Part shown: positions 9,032 through 16,921 of the stretch, piece by piece
How the letters are laid out: each line of letters opens with the position of its first letter
How positions within the stretch are numbered: the stretch's first letter is position 1
From: an uncultured Christensenellaceae bacterium
GTDB lineage: Bacteria > Bacillota > Clostridia > Christensenellales > CAG-314
Length of the DNA stretch: 64,000 bases
Reading direction: 5' to 3'
Assembly: GCA_910585195.1 (NCBI GenBank)
Contig: CAJUCX010000001.1
Coordinates: 62,001 to 126,000 of the forward strand
The notes under the pieces: generated by a model
What the model was told of the DNA's origin: nothing
Seen by the model: only the letters and a program-made list of their open reading frames with translations
The model's database searches: none
Program-made: the position numbers and the translations under genes

Positions 9032-10186
9032 TTAAATCAACTTGAAACTTTCTTCCACTGCAACGGCAGATTTTATTGCAAAGCCGTCTTTATTGAAATA
9101 AAAACGATAGCACACGTCGTCTTTTGTAAACTCGATAAAATTATTCCCCACGGGGGCGGAAATATATTTAATGCGTTCAAAAAAAATTTCCGTCTGCTTG
9201 CCGTCAATCGTACCCAAAAACTTTACGCCTTCCGCATTTTGAAAATATATTCCCTTACCAACCTTCTTAAAACCGTTGTAACCGTCCAAAATGCTTACAT
9301 CTGCTTCCGCCTGCATAACAAAATTAGGGTTGCACAAGTTTTTGCGCATCATTACACGCTGTGCTTCAAACCACTCGTGAATATCTATTTGCCGACTGCC
9401 GTTATTCAATCTGTAAAACTCGTCTACCGTCCAACTCTTTCCGCAAGCTTTGCAGATAAGCTGACTGTCTGTGGAAACAGTTTCCCCGCCGCACTCCACG
9501 CACTGATACAGCAAATTGCTTATTCCCCTCGCCATATATTTGCAGCGTGTTTTGACGTTGTTTTCTTTGTTCCACTGCCACACGTCAAAATAAATTTCTT
9601 CTTTTAGTTTGAAGTAAATTTCTTCCGCGCTCATTTTTGCAATTTCTTCTTTCGTCAAAGCTTCAAAAAAATCTACGTCAATTCTGTCGATTTTTCTGAA
9701 ATTTTCGTCAAAGCGCGGTTTAACCAAATAAGTGCCCTTCATTTTTATAACGGCAACGGGTATGCCCAAAAACTTCACCAGTTTTGCAATATTAAAAGGC
9801 AGCAACCTGTTTGTGCCGTCAAAAGACACCACGCCCTCCGGAAATATCACAACGCTGTGTCCGTCTTTTACGGCAGATGAAATTTGCATTACCGTTGCAG
9901 GGCTTGTCTGAAACTGAATTTTCGGCAGTGCGCCTATTTTGCTCATAAGCCAAAATCGTCCCGCAAACTGATTTTTTGCAGCCACGTGATAAGGTCTTTT
10001 TTTGCGTAGCAAAAAAGAAGTTATGCGGTAATCCATAACACTGCTGTGGTTTGCCAAAATAAGATAAGGTTTATTGAGTTTTTCCGTTACGCTGTCGTTT
10101 ATATGCATATTTATTTTACGCAGATAACTTCTATTGACGAGTTGCCCCGCCCAATACAGCGTTTTGCTTACCTTTTTAAGTTTCAT
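9032..10186 (-). CDS. 1-acyl-glycerol-3-phosphate acyltransferase-like protein with zinc ribbon
   Basis: The N-terminal ~200 residues are a PlsC-type acyltransferase: motif I 'ANHSSVMDYR' (HX4D, about residue 47), and motif III 'VVIFPEGVVSFDG'. Such enzymes acylate lysophosphatidic acid at the membrane. The unusual part is the C-terminal half: a four-Cys zinc ribbon ('CVECGG' and 'CKACGK', near residues 230-250) followed by about 130 residues of beta-rich unknown sequence. At 384 aa it is well over the usual 200-250 of PlsC. It is monocistronic. Acyltransferase family is secure; the acceptor lipid and the role of the extension are not. Confidence 0.85.
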   Translation of the reverse strand: MKLKKVSKTLYWAGQLVNRSYLRKINMHINDSVTEKLNKPYLILANHSSVMDYRITSFLLRKKRPYHVAAKNQFAGRFWLMSKIGALPKIQFQTSPATVMQISSAVKDGHSVVIFPEGVVSFDGTNRLLPFNIAKLVKFLGIPVAVIKMKGTYLVKPRFDENFRKIDRIDVDFFEALTKEEIAKMSAEEIYFKLKEEIYFDVWQWNKENNVKTRCKYMARGISNLLYQCVECGGETVSTDSQLICKACGKSWTVDEFYRLNNGSRQIDIHEWFEAQRVMMRKNLCNPNFVMQAEADVSILDGYNGFKKVGKGIYFQNAEGVKFLGTIDGKQTEIFFERIKYISAPVGNNFIEFTKDDVCYRFYFNKDGFAIKSAVAVEESFKLI

Positions 10187-10240
10187 TGCTGCAACTTTAA
10201 TTTTCCAAATTTTCTGTTTTTTGTCTTTATTTAATTTTAT

Positions 10241-11692
10241 TTATAACGACTGCAAAATACTTTGTCTTTCTTCTTCCAGACTTTCCTTATCTTGCGCCTC
10301 TTTATATTTCAAATTGAATTTTATAATCTGCTCCTGTTTTTCTTTGGTTATTTTATATCTCGTAGATACAACTATGCCAATCGTCATTACTAAAAGCGGA
10401 GTAAGCGCCATAAACAACGTCAAAACTAACTGCGCAGATTGCGGCTGCGCCGCAACCAACTCTCCCGGGTCGGGGTTGACAAATCCGCCAACGATTTCCA
10501 ACAGATTAAGCACCAAACCGACGCCTATTGCCTGCGCCACTTTATTTGCAAAGTTCAACAAGCCGGAAACCGCGCCTTCGGTACGCTCGCCGAATTGCAG
10601 TTCGCACGCGTCGTTTACGTCGCCCACCATAGTATGAGGCACAAGCACCGCGCCCGAAACCCCAAAGCCAATCAACACTGCAATAATAAAAATCAAAAAA
10701 TTCATACCGTCGGGCAAATTTGACGGAATAAACAATAAAGACAAAGCAACGACAATCCACCATATTGCGCCGAAGCGGTAAGTAAACGCTTTGTTTTTGG
10801 CTTTAATCAATTTTAAGTAAATCGGCAATGCCACAATCTGCATTGCAAACATAGCGCCTGCGGCAACGGTGCCTAGTCCGTCGCCCTGACCGCCGCTTTC
10901 AAAAGTATTGCCGGATTTTACCACGTACATAATATAAAAGAAAAAAATTCCGCTCATTACCGCCATCGTAAGACTGCTGCAAATGTGCATTGCCATATAT
11001 TTGCAAAACGACTTGCTCTTAAAAGGTCTTACAAATTGCTTTACGGAAAATTTTGCGTTGCACTTCGGCGTTATGACTTCTTCCTTTGCAAATAATGCAG
11101 CAATCAGCAATGTGAAAGCAAACAGACAGCCGAAAGTAAGCGACATCGCTATGTAGCCGTCGGGCTGTCCTACTGCATTTATTATAACGTTTGGCACTGC
11201 CACACAGACGATAGATGACAAAACGGAAAACCCGAGACGCAAAGTGTTTGCCTTTGCTCGTTCGGTATAGTCGGCGGAAATTTCGCTTGAAAGAGAATAA
11301 TAAGGTATCATAACCACCGTTTGCACGGTAGAAAAAAATATATAAGACAACAGCGCAGCCGTAAACCTTACGCCGACGGAGTCAAACGTCCAGGGGAAAA
11401 ACAGCAAAAACATACTCAGCACCACAAACGGCGACGCTATGAGTATATATATCCGCCTTTTACCCATTTTGCTTGAAGTTCTGTCGCTTATCTGTCCCAT
11501 TATAGGGTCGGTTATTGCGTCCCATATTTTGGAAACCATTACTATTATGCCGGCAAGAGATGCGCCAAGCCCCAGCGTAAGCGCCGCATATGCAGGATAA
11601 AGAAAGTTAATTATGTTAAATGCGCCGCCGCCGAATATATCTCCGCAGGCAAAGGCAACTTTTGTTTTTGTGTTAAGTTGTTTTTTTTGCAT
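10241..11692 (-). CDS. GPH/MelB-type major facilitator sugar:cation symporter
   Basis: The 483-aa polytopic protein has about 12 hydrophobic segments and the GPH family N-terminal block 'KVAFACGDIFGGGAFNIINF', with 'DAITDPIMGQISDRT' at the loop 2-3 position where MelB carries its signature and cation-binding Asp residues. Family members import glycosides, pentoses or uronides with Na+ or H+; the substrate cannot be told and no sugar enzyme gene is adjacent. No clear SD is visible before the ATG. Confidence 0.87.
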   Translation of the reverse strand: MQKKQLNTKTKVAFACGDIFGGGAFNIINFLYPAYAALTLGLGASLAGIIVMVSKIWDAITDPIMGQISDRTSSKMGKRRIYILIASPFVVLSMFLLFFPWTFDSVGVRFTAALLSYIFFSTVQTVVMIPYYSLSSEISADYTERAKANTLRLGFSVLSSIVCVAVPNVIINAVGQPDGYIAMSLTFGCLFAFTLLIAALFAKEEVITPKCNAKFSVKQFVRPFKSKSFCKYMAMHICSSLTMAVMSGIFFFYIMYVVKSGNTFESGGQGDGLGTVAAGAMFAMQIVALPIYLKLIKAKNKAFTYRFGAIWWIVVALSLLFIPSNLPDGMNFLIFIIAVLIGFGVSGAVLVPHTMVGDVNDACELQFGERTEGAVSGLLNFANKVAQAIGVGLVLNLLEIVGGFVNPDPGELVAAQPQSAQLVLTLFMALTPLLVMTIGIVVSTRYKITKEKQEQIIKFNLKYKEAQDKESLEEERQSILQSL

Positions 11693-11732
11693 AGTCTTGC
11701 CGTTTATTATTTTTCTTTATTTCAAGCGAAAA

Positions 11733-11792
11733 TCAACAAGTTTTCAAATACACTAAAATACCTTCTGCTACCCATTGACCGACTGTTTCTTT
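11733..11792 (-). pseudogene. duplicated 3' tail of the aroK-like gene
   Basis: Immediately after the aroK-like stop, the minus strand encodes 'KETVGQWVAEGILVYLKTC' and a stop. This resembles the gene's own ending 'KKQSVNSAVESILEYLSAC'. It is a diverged tandem copy of the last 20 codons with no start, the trace of an old partial duplication. Confidence 0.6.
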
Positions 11793-11815
11793 GTTAAACA
11801 AAATGTTCACTCAAA

Positions 11816-12319
11816 TTAACAAGCACTTAAATATTCTAAAATACTTTCTACCGCACTGTTTACCGATTGTTTCTTTATTTCGAGCGAAAAATCGCAATAC
11901 GGCAGATATCTCTTTTGACTTTGAACATTCAGACTGTCAAGCGTTTCTTCAGTCAGAGAGTGGCTCATAGGCCTTATTTTGGAGTATTTGCTTAAAACTA
12001 CTTTCGTATCTGCATAAAGAAAAATTACGTAGCAGTTTTCTTGCAGCTTTTTCAAATCGGCGTGAGAAAGCAACGTCAGGTCTGCGGAAAAGAAAATAAC
12101 GTTGTGCAAATCTTCCGTATCCGAAACCGCTTTTGAAACTTGCTTTTTGTAATAATTTATCCCTGCCTTACCGATTAAAGTTTCCGCTGAAAGGCAGTAG
12201 TTATATGCTATGTAGGCTTCGCAATCGAAAGTCATCATTTCAAGTTTGCTTGCAAGCACGCTTGCAACTGCGCTTTTGAAGTTGCCCGTCATGCCGATTA
12301 TCGCAATGTTTTTTTTCAT
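11816..12319 (-). CDS. shikimate kinase-like protein (divergent)
   Basis: The 167-aa P-loop protein has the size and order of shikimate kinase, which makes shikimate 3-phosphate in aromatic amino-acid synthesis. 'IIGMTGNFKSAVAS' stands where AroK has 'GMMGAGKSTVG', 'FDCEAYI' where AroK has the substrate-binding 'DxD', and 'IRPMS' near the lid 'RPL'. The Walker A is degenerate (NFKSA instead of GKS/T), so activity is uncertain. The start overlaps the aroQ stop by four bases, and this pathway partner is the main support for the assignment. Confidence 0.65.
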   Translation of the reverse strand: MKKNIAIIGMTGNFKSAVASVLASKLEMMTFDCEAYIAYNYCLSAETLIGKAGINYYKKQVSKAVSDTEDLHNVIFFSADLTLLSHADLKKLQENCYVIFLYADTKVVLSKYSKIRPMSHSLTEETLDSLNVQSQKRYLPYCDFSLEIKKQSVNSAVESILEYLSAC

Positions 12320-12738
12320 TTGTTTTTAATTAAAAAGTCCACCGCTTCGTAATAACTTTTTTCTTTTTTGCCGAAAAATCTCGCAACGCATACCCGCGTC
12401 AGCACGCTGAATTTGCGAAAGTCCTCTCTGTTCTCTACGTCGGACAAATGCACTTCCACAACGGGTTTTCCGCAGCATTCCACAGCGTCGGCAATGGCAT
12501 AAGAATAATGCGTATGCGCGCCTGCGTTCAATATAATGCCGTCGGCGTCGTTTTTAGTGATTTTTTCTACAACGGCGCCTTCGTAGTTAGATTGAAAGCA
12601 CTCCGTTTCAACACCCTTTTCTTTTGCATACTTAGTTACGCAGTCTTCAAGTTGTTTCAAGTCAAACGCGCCGTAATGCTCTTCCTTGCGCTTACCCAAC
12701 ATATGTAAGTTTACGCCGTTTATAACAAGTATCTTCAT
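12316..12738 (-). CDS. aroQ: 3-dehydroquinate dehydratase, type II
   Basis: The 140-aa protein has the type II dehydroquinase landmarks: 'ILVINGVNLHMLGKRKEEHYG' (the Tyr of HYG is catalytic), 'QSNYEGAVVEKI', 'NAGAHTHYSYAI' and 'VEVHLSDVENREDFRKFS' (general-acid His and substrate-binding loop). It dehydrates 3-dehydroquinate in the shikimate pathway, as a dodecamer in the cytoplasm. It overlaps both neighbours by four bases, so it is translationally coupled in a three-gene operon. Confidence 0.93.
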   Translation of the reverse strand: MKILVINGVNLHMLGKRKEEHYGAFDLKQLEDCVTKYAKEKGVETECFQSNYEGAVVEKITKNDADGIILNAGAHTHYSYAIADAVECCGKPVVEVHLSDVENREDFRKFSVLTRVCVARFFGKKEKSYYEAVDFLIKNK

Positions 12739-14030
12739 ACCGCATATCTCCTTTCAAAACAATTTGAAGCAACCAAGTTTTTCCGCAGCATTGTTACTTC
12801 TTCAACGTCCGCCCCGTCGTCGGGTATTACGTCCTCGCCTGCGTCGGCATGTTGAAATGCCCAGCCCATTTTGTCGCCCTGCAAAGTAAGCACTATGTCG
12901 CCTTTGTCTTTCGTCGTAAAGACTTTGCTTCCTACTTTGTCAAGTCTGTCAAGCACTTCCGGCGTAGGGTGTCCGTACGTATTTTTTTCCGCAACGGAAA
13001 TTACCGAGTATTCCGGCTTTACTATATCCAAAAATGCTTCGCTGGTAGATTCTTTTCCGCCGTGGTGCGCAACCTTCAAAACGTCTACGTCAAAGTTCTC
13101 TACGCCGTCTTTTAATGCGGTTGAACGAAAGTTGACTTCCGCGTCGTCGCAGTCGCCCGTAAACATAATTTTTTTGCCGTTGAAAGTCAAAATCATAACG
13201 GGCGAAACGTTGTTTTTTTGCTTTGCGCTGCTTATTTTTTTATATTCTGCATAAGTCGGGTTATAAAAATCTATTACGTAGCCGTTGCCCTTTATCTGCT
13301 GCCCTGCATACGAAAAAATAGTTTCGCAACCTTCTTCGTCAAGCACTGCCTGCATAAATTTTGCATACGCCGTTGTTTCTATACTTTGTATCGAAAAATC
13401 GGCAGGCTCTTGGTCTTTCGGTAAATAATCCGCCTCGTCATACCACTCTTGCACCTTGTCGTCTGCAAGTTTGGACTTTACCAAAGGCATATACATACTT
13501 TTGAATGTTATTTCGTCGCTTGCGATAACGGCGTCCATACCTCCGCAGTGGTCGCTGTCCGTATGGGTGAGCATACCATAATCTATAGTAGTTGCGCCTG
13601 CTTTTTTAAGCGCGGCGATAATTTCCTGCTCTTTGGTTTTGTCGTCCTTTCCGCCGTCTATAAGCATATTTTTGCCGTCCGGCAGTTGTATAAGCGAGCA
13701 ATCGCCTTGACCTACGTTCAAAAACCTTATCTGCAAATTGCCGTCGCTTTGCGCAAAGGCCTCGGGCGACATATACCAGCATTTGAACTGACCGTTAAAC
13801 CAATCTGCATTAAGCGGTTTTAAGTCGTAATAATACATTGCGCCGGACCCGACTATTAAAACAAACACCAATATGCCTACTATAAGCGCGAGTCTTCTGC
13901 TCTTTTTGCCTCTTCCGCCAACTTTTTTGGAAACTCTGTTTGCAACGACGCCTGCCGCTGCGGCAACGCCTGCAAGTTTTGCCATATCTTTGGCTTGTTG
14001 CTGTTTGCTCTTTTTCTTTTTTTCTGCCAT
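12735..14030 (-). CDS. membrane-anchored metallo-beta-lactamase-fold hydrolase, ComEC/Rec2 C-domain type
   Basis: A Lys-rich cytoplasmic start is followed by one membrane helix (about residues 46-66). An extracellular metallo-beta-lactamase domain follows: 'IRFLNVGQGDCSLIQLPDG', 'MLIDGGKDD', 'LTHTDSDHCGGM' (HxDxDH metal site), 'MFTGDCD' and 'VAHHGGKEST'. This is the domain that hydrolyses the non-transforming strand in ComEC, but here it is free-standing without the channel. About 431 aa. AAGGTG precedes the ATG at 14030. It leads the operon with aroQ and the aroK-like gene; this link to aromatic synthesis is unexplained. Confidence 0.85.
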   Translation of the reverse strand: MAEKKKKSKQQQAKDMAKLAGVAAAAGVVANRVSKKVGGRGKKSRRLALIVGILVFVLIVGSGAMYYYDLKPLNADWFNGQFKCWYMSPEAFAQSDGNLQIRFLNVGQGDCSLIQLPDGKNMLIDGGKDDKTKEQEIIAALKKAGATTIDYGMLTHTDSDHCGGMDAVIASDEITFKSMYMPLVKSKLADDKVQEWYDEADYLPKDQEPADFSIQSIETTAYAKFMQAVLDEEGCETIFSYAGQQIKGNGYVIDFYNPTYAEYKKISSAKQKNNVSPVMILTFNGKKIMFTGDCDDAEVNFRSTALKDGVENFDVDVLKVAHHGGKESTSEAFLDIVKPEYSVISVAEKNTYGHPTPEVLDRLDKVGSKVFTTKDKGDIVLTLQGDKMGWAFQHADAGEDVIPDDGADVEEVTMLRKNLVASNCFERRYAV

Positions 14031-14120
14031 ATCACACCTTGAATAATAATTTTGCAAATTACAAACTTTATAATTTAATCGACAATCCGCATATATTGCA
14101 AAATATAATTATTGTAAAAA

Positions 14121-14149
14121 ATTATACCACACCAGAAATAAATTTTCAA
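14121..14149 (-). promoter_or_regulatory. promoter of the metallo-beta-lactamase/aroQ/aroK-like operon
   Basis: On the minus strand TTGAAA (14149-14144), 17 bases, TATAAT (14126-14121), about 90 bases before the start codon. The remainder of the 14031-14366 gap holds only this promoter and the rubrerythrin terminator. Confidence 0.65.
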
Positions 14150-14326
14150 TAAATAGAATGCTTATTTGCAATATGCTTCGCTTTATAATATTTAACCAGT
14201 CGTAAAAACGCGCTTTGCAACTTGCATTGCAAGCATTGTACATCTGCGCATAACTGCATTTCGAAATGCCTTAAAAATTGCAATCGGCCGCTCAATATAA
14301 ACCAAATTTTTGCAAAATAAAAAAGA

Positions 14327-14349
14327 GCGCTGTATAAACGCTCTTTTAT
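14327..14349 (-). terminator. rubrerythrin terminator
   Basis: AAGAGCG and CGCTCTT pair around a nine-base loop, with a T run on the minus strand, right after the rubrerythrin stop. Confidence 0.75.
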
Positions 14350-14366
14350 GTAAAAGAAAAAGAAAC

Positions 14367-14912
14367 TTATTTCTTGAAGTATCTGTTGTACAAACCTTCG
14401 AATGCTTTACCGTGTCTTGCCTCGTCGCGAGCCATTTCGTGTACAGTATCGTGAATAGCGTCAAGATTGAGTTCTTTTGCGCGTTTTGCAAGGTCGGTTT
14501 TACCTTGTGTTGCGCCGTTTTCCGCAGCAATACGCATTTCGAGATTCTTTTTGGTAGAGTCTGTAACGACTTCGCCCAAAAGTTCTGCAAATTTTGCTGC
14601 GTGTTCTGCTTCTTCATAAGCAGCCTTTTCCCAATAGAGACCGATTTCAGGGTAACCTTCTCTGTGAGCAACTCTTGCCATTGCAAGATACATACCTACT
14701 TCCGTGCATTCTCCGTTGAAGTTCATTCTGAGACCTTCGATGATGTCTTGCGGTGCACCGTTTGCAACACCAACAACGTGTTCTGCCGCCCAAGCCATAC
14801 TGCCTTCCTGCACTTTGAACTTAGAAGCAGGCGCTTTGCATTGCGGGCAAAAATCAGGAGCAGAGTCCCCTTCGTGAACATAACCGCATACCGAACATAC
14901 AAATTTTTTCAT
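14367..14912 (-). CDS. rbr: reverse rubrerythrin (rubredoxin domain first)
   Basis: The 181-aa protein starts with a short rubredoxin domain ('CSVCGY' and 'CPQCKAP', residues 5-25). A ferritin-like diiron domain follows with repeated Glu/His ligands ('GECTEVGMYLAM', 'YEEAEHAAKF', 'DEARHGKAF'). The domain order is that of clostridial reverse rubrerythrins, which reduce H2O2 and O2 with NAD(P)H-derived electrons and protect anaerobes. GGAGAAAA precedes the ATG at 14912. It lies 25 bases downstream of perR, so it is probably in the PerR regulon. Confidence 0.94.
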   Translation of the reverse strand: MKKFVCSVCGYVHEGDSAPDFCPQCKAPASKFKVQEGSMAWAAEHVVGVANGAPQDIIEGLRMNFNGECTEVGMYLAMARVAHREGYPEIGLYWEKAAYEEAEHAAKFAELLGEVVTDSTKKNLEMRIAAENGATQGKTDLAKRAKELNLDAIHDTVHEMARDEARHGKAFEGLYNRYFKK

Positions 14913-14937
14913 AAGATTTTCTCCTTTATTAAAAATT

Positions 14938-15321
14938 TTAATTTTTATTTTCATTATCTTCAAGACAACCTTCGCACGTCCCGAAGAACGTTACGTCGCA
15001 ACGCTCGACTTTATGTTTGCATTTGGGCAAATCAGTCGCGCCGCAAGTATCAACGTCAATCACCATGCCGCATTTTAGACAAACGAAATGCGGGTGCTCA
15101 AAAGTCTTTGCATCAAAATGCTCTTTGCCGTCTCCAGTCAGCACTACGCAGGCTTTGCCGTGCTTTACGAGTTCTCGCAAATTGCGGTAAACCGTTGCTA
15201 TGCTTATGTCGGGCAAAACACCTTTTGCTTTTTCATAAATCCAGTCGGCAGTCGGATGATTGTCCGTTGACGCCAAAACGTCAAACACGACTTCTCTTTG
15301 CCGTGAATAGCGTTGAAACAT
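14938..15321 (-). CDS. perR: Fur-family peroxide regulator (PerR-like)
   Basis: The 127-aa Fur-family protein has a winged-helix DNA-binding part ('ISIATVYRNLRELVKHG', about residues 38-54) and two structural-zinc Cys pairs ('CLKCG' and 'CEGC'), as in PerR. PerR represses peroxide-defence genes until its iron-bound His residues are oxidised. Its partner gene (rubrerythrin) directly downstream and the operator upstream favour PerR over Fur or Zur. AAGGAT precedes the ATG. Confidence 0.88.
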   Translation of the reverse strand: MFQRYSRQREVVFDVLASTDNHPTADWIYEKAKGVLPDISIATVYRNLRELVKHGKACVVLTGDGKEHFDAKTFEHPHFVCLKCGMVIDVDTCGATDLPKCKHKVERCDVTFFGTCEGCLEDNENKN

Positions 15322-15335
15322 ATTTATCCTTAATA

Positions 15336-15352
15336 ATAATGATTATCATTAT
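15336..15352. promoter_or_regulatory. PerR/Fur box
   Basis: ATAATGAT-T-ATCATTAT is a perfect 8-1-8 inverted repeat, 15 bases before perR and 36 bases before the divergent ttcA promoter. It fits Fur-family operators (core AATGATTATCATT) and predicts PerR autoregulation with rubrerythrin. It is far enough from the ttcA -35 that control of ttcA is doubtful. Confidence 0.8.
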
Positions 15353-15387
15353 AATATAATAAAAGTTGCAATTTGTAAAGCATTCAG

Positions 15388-15416
15388 TTGAATTTTTTCA
15401 AAAAATTATTTACAAT
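15388..15416 (+). promoter_or_regulatory. ttcA promoter (leaderless arrangement)
   Basis: TTGAAT (15388-15393), 17 bases, TACAAT (15411-15416), then only six bases before the ATG at 15423. Transcription would start at or within a base or two of the start codon, and no SD is present. Confidence 0.65.
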
Positions 15417-15422
15417 TAACTT

Positions 15423-16175
15423 ATGAAAACGCAGGAAATGCTCACGCCCTTCAGGCGGGCGATTGAAGAATACAAAATGATAGAAGACGGCGACAAAATT
15501 GCGGTAGGCGTATCGGGCGGAAAAGACAGTTTGACACTGCTTGCGCTTATGAAAGCCTTTCAGCGCTTTTCGCCAAACAAATTTCAACTGTCTGCAATTA
15601 CGATAGATTTGGGTTTTAATAAAGAAGGCACCCCTTTCGAATGCGTACAAAAATACTGCGACGAAATCGGAGTGCCTTATTACTTAGAGCACACCGATAT
15701 AGGCGAAATTTTATTTAATGCAAGAAAAGAAAGCAATCCATGCAGTTTGTGCTCTAAGATGCGGCGCGGGGCATTAAACACCAAACTTCTCGAAATAGGC
15801 TGCAATAAACTCGCATTGGGTCATCACGCGGAAGATATGCTAGAAACCTTTTTGCTGAGTTTGTTTTACGAAGGCAGGCTGTCGACGTTTGCCCCTATCT
15901 CTTATATGGACAGAACCAAAGTTTCTATGATTAGACCGATGATATATATAAGCGAAAACGATATAATTTCATATGCAAGAAATTTGCCCGTTGTATTTAA
16001 CCCCTGCCCTGCCGATAAACATACAAAACGAGAATATATGAAAGATTTGATAAAATCTTTGCAAAAAGATATTCCGTTTGTAAAAGACAGAATGTTAGGC
16101 GCAATCTCCCACCCCGAGAGATATAACCTTTGGGACGACGTTTTGAAAAAATATGAAAATGAAAGAAATAAATAA
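15423..16175 (+). CDS. ttcA: TtcA/TilS-family ATP pyrophosphatase (tRNA 2-thiolation type)
   Basis: The 250-aa protein has the PP-loop 'VGVSGGKDSLTLLAL' (residues 28-42), which adenylates the tRNA base. 'CSLCSKMRRGAL' near residue 112 is the CxxC that in TtcA helps hold the iron-sulfur cluster for sulfur transfer to C32. 'LGHHAEDMLETFLL' follows. The protein is short of the roughly 300 aa of proteobacterial TtcA, so the exact target nucleotide is inferred. The next gene begins inside its last codons. Confidence 0.82.
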   Translation: MKTQEMLTPFRRAIEEYKMIEDGDKIAVGVSGGKDSLTLLALMKAFQRFSPNKFQLSAITIDLGFNKEGTPFECVQKYCDEIGVPYYLEHTDIGEILFNARKESNPCSLCSKMRRGALNTKLLEIGCNKLALGHHAEDMLETFLLSLFYEGRLSTFAPISYMDRTKVSMIRPMIYISENDIISYARNLPVVFNPCPADKHTKREYMKDLIKSLQKDIPFVKDRMLGAISHPERYNLWDDVLKKYENERNK

Positions 16176-16677
16176 TGAGGCGACGTTAAATGAAAAAGAC
16201 GACAGCATAATAATTCGCCTTAAAACCGACAACGACAAATTCAAAGATATTGCAAAAGTTTATGCGGAAAGTTGGCAATATGCATATAAAGACATTTTGC
16301 CGGATAGATACTTAAAAAAGTTGACAGATTACAAATGGACAAAAAACATAAAGAACAAAGCCTTTACGCATATTGTTGCTATTGACGGCGGAAAAATAAT
16401 AGGCACAAGCGCAGTGCGCCTTGACAATGGAGAAGTTGTCGCCATTTATCTGTTGCCGCATTATATAGGTAAAGGCATAGGACTAAAACTTATGCAAAAA
16501 GCCGTACATTTGCTTAAAGAAAACGGCTGCTCAAAAATAACCCTTTGGATATTTGAGAATAATACTCGCGCAAAATTTTTTTACGAAAAATTCAACTTCA
16601 AATTCAGCGGCAATGCCACACTCACAAAATTATCCGGCAAATCCATCGTCAAAGAAGAATATATTTTAGAAGAGTGA
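16153..16677 (+). CDS. GNAT-family N-acetyltransferase
   Basis: The 174-aa protein has the GNAT core: 'SWQYAYKDILPDRYL' near residue 40, strand 4 'GEVVAIYLLPHYIGKGIGLKLMQKAV' with the acetyl-CoA pyrophosphate loop (key residues G-K-G-I-G), and 'LWIFENNTRAKFFYEKFNF' at the C-terminal motif B. It transfers acetyl from acetyl-CoA to an unknown amine. The start lies 23 bases inside ttcA. The first ~18 residues look dispensable, so a later start is possible. Confidence 0.85.
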   Translation: MKMKEINNEATLNEKDDSIIIRLKTDNDKFKDIAKVYAESWQYAYKDILPDRYLKKLTDYKWTKNIKNKAFTHIVAIDGGKIIGTSAVRLDNGEVVAIYLLPHYIGKGIGLKLMQKAVHLLKENGCSKITLWIFENNTRAKFFYEKFNFKFSGNATLTKLSGKSIVKEEYILEE

Positions 16678-16764
16678 AAATAATCAATGTAATTTGTAGG
16701 TTTAATTTAACTTACTGCATTACAAATATATATTACTCTCTACAAAGATTAAAAATATCAAACT

Positions 16765-16796
16765 AAAAAGCAAGCGGTCAATCCGCTTGCTTTTTG
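16765..16796. terminator. bidirectional terminator between the acetyltransferase and spoIIID
   Basis: AAAAAGCAAGCGG and CCGCTTGCTTTTT pair around TCAAT. T runs occur on both strands. It overlaps the stop codon of the spoIIID 3' part, so it would terminate spoIIID transcription once the gene is whole. Confidence 0.85.
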
Positions 16797-16921
16797 AATT
16801 TGTTTTTTGTGGCTATTCCGCCTCTGATGTGTCTTTCGGACAAATTTTTGTCCAGAACTTTTTTTACTTTGTCGTGCAAATTTCCGTCGATTTCCAAAAG
16901 TCTTTCGGATACGTCTTTATG
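16778..16921 (-). pseudogene. spoIIID: SpoIIID, C-terminal part separated by the inserted element
   Basis: From the CAT at 16921, the minus strand reads H-KDVSERLLEI, continues through 'VKKVLDKNLSERHIRGG' and 'IATKNKFKKQAD', then stops at 16778. The 'ERHIRGGxATK' ending is characteristic of SpoIIID, the mother-cell DNA-binding regulator that acts with sigma-E and activates sigK. There is no start codon here. The N-terminal 38 codons lie 34.65 kb away at 51682-51569. Joined through the shared His codon they give an 84-residue protein ('SKSTVH' + 'KDVSERL') matching SpoIIID throughout (B. subtilis: 93 aa). The upstream frame here is the recombinase tail. Confidence 0.93.
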
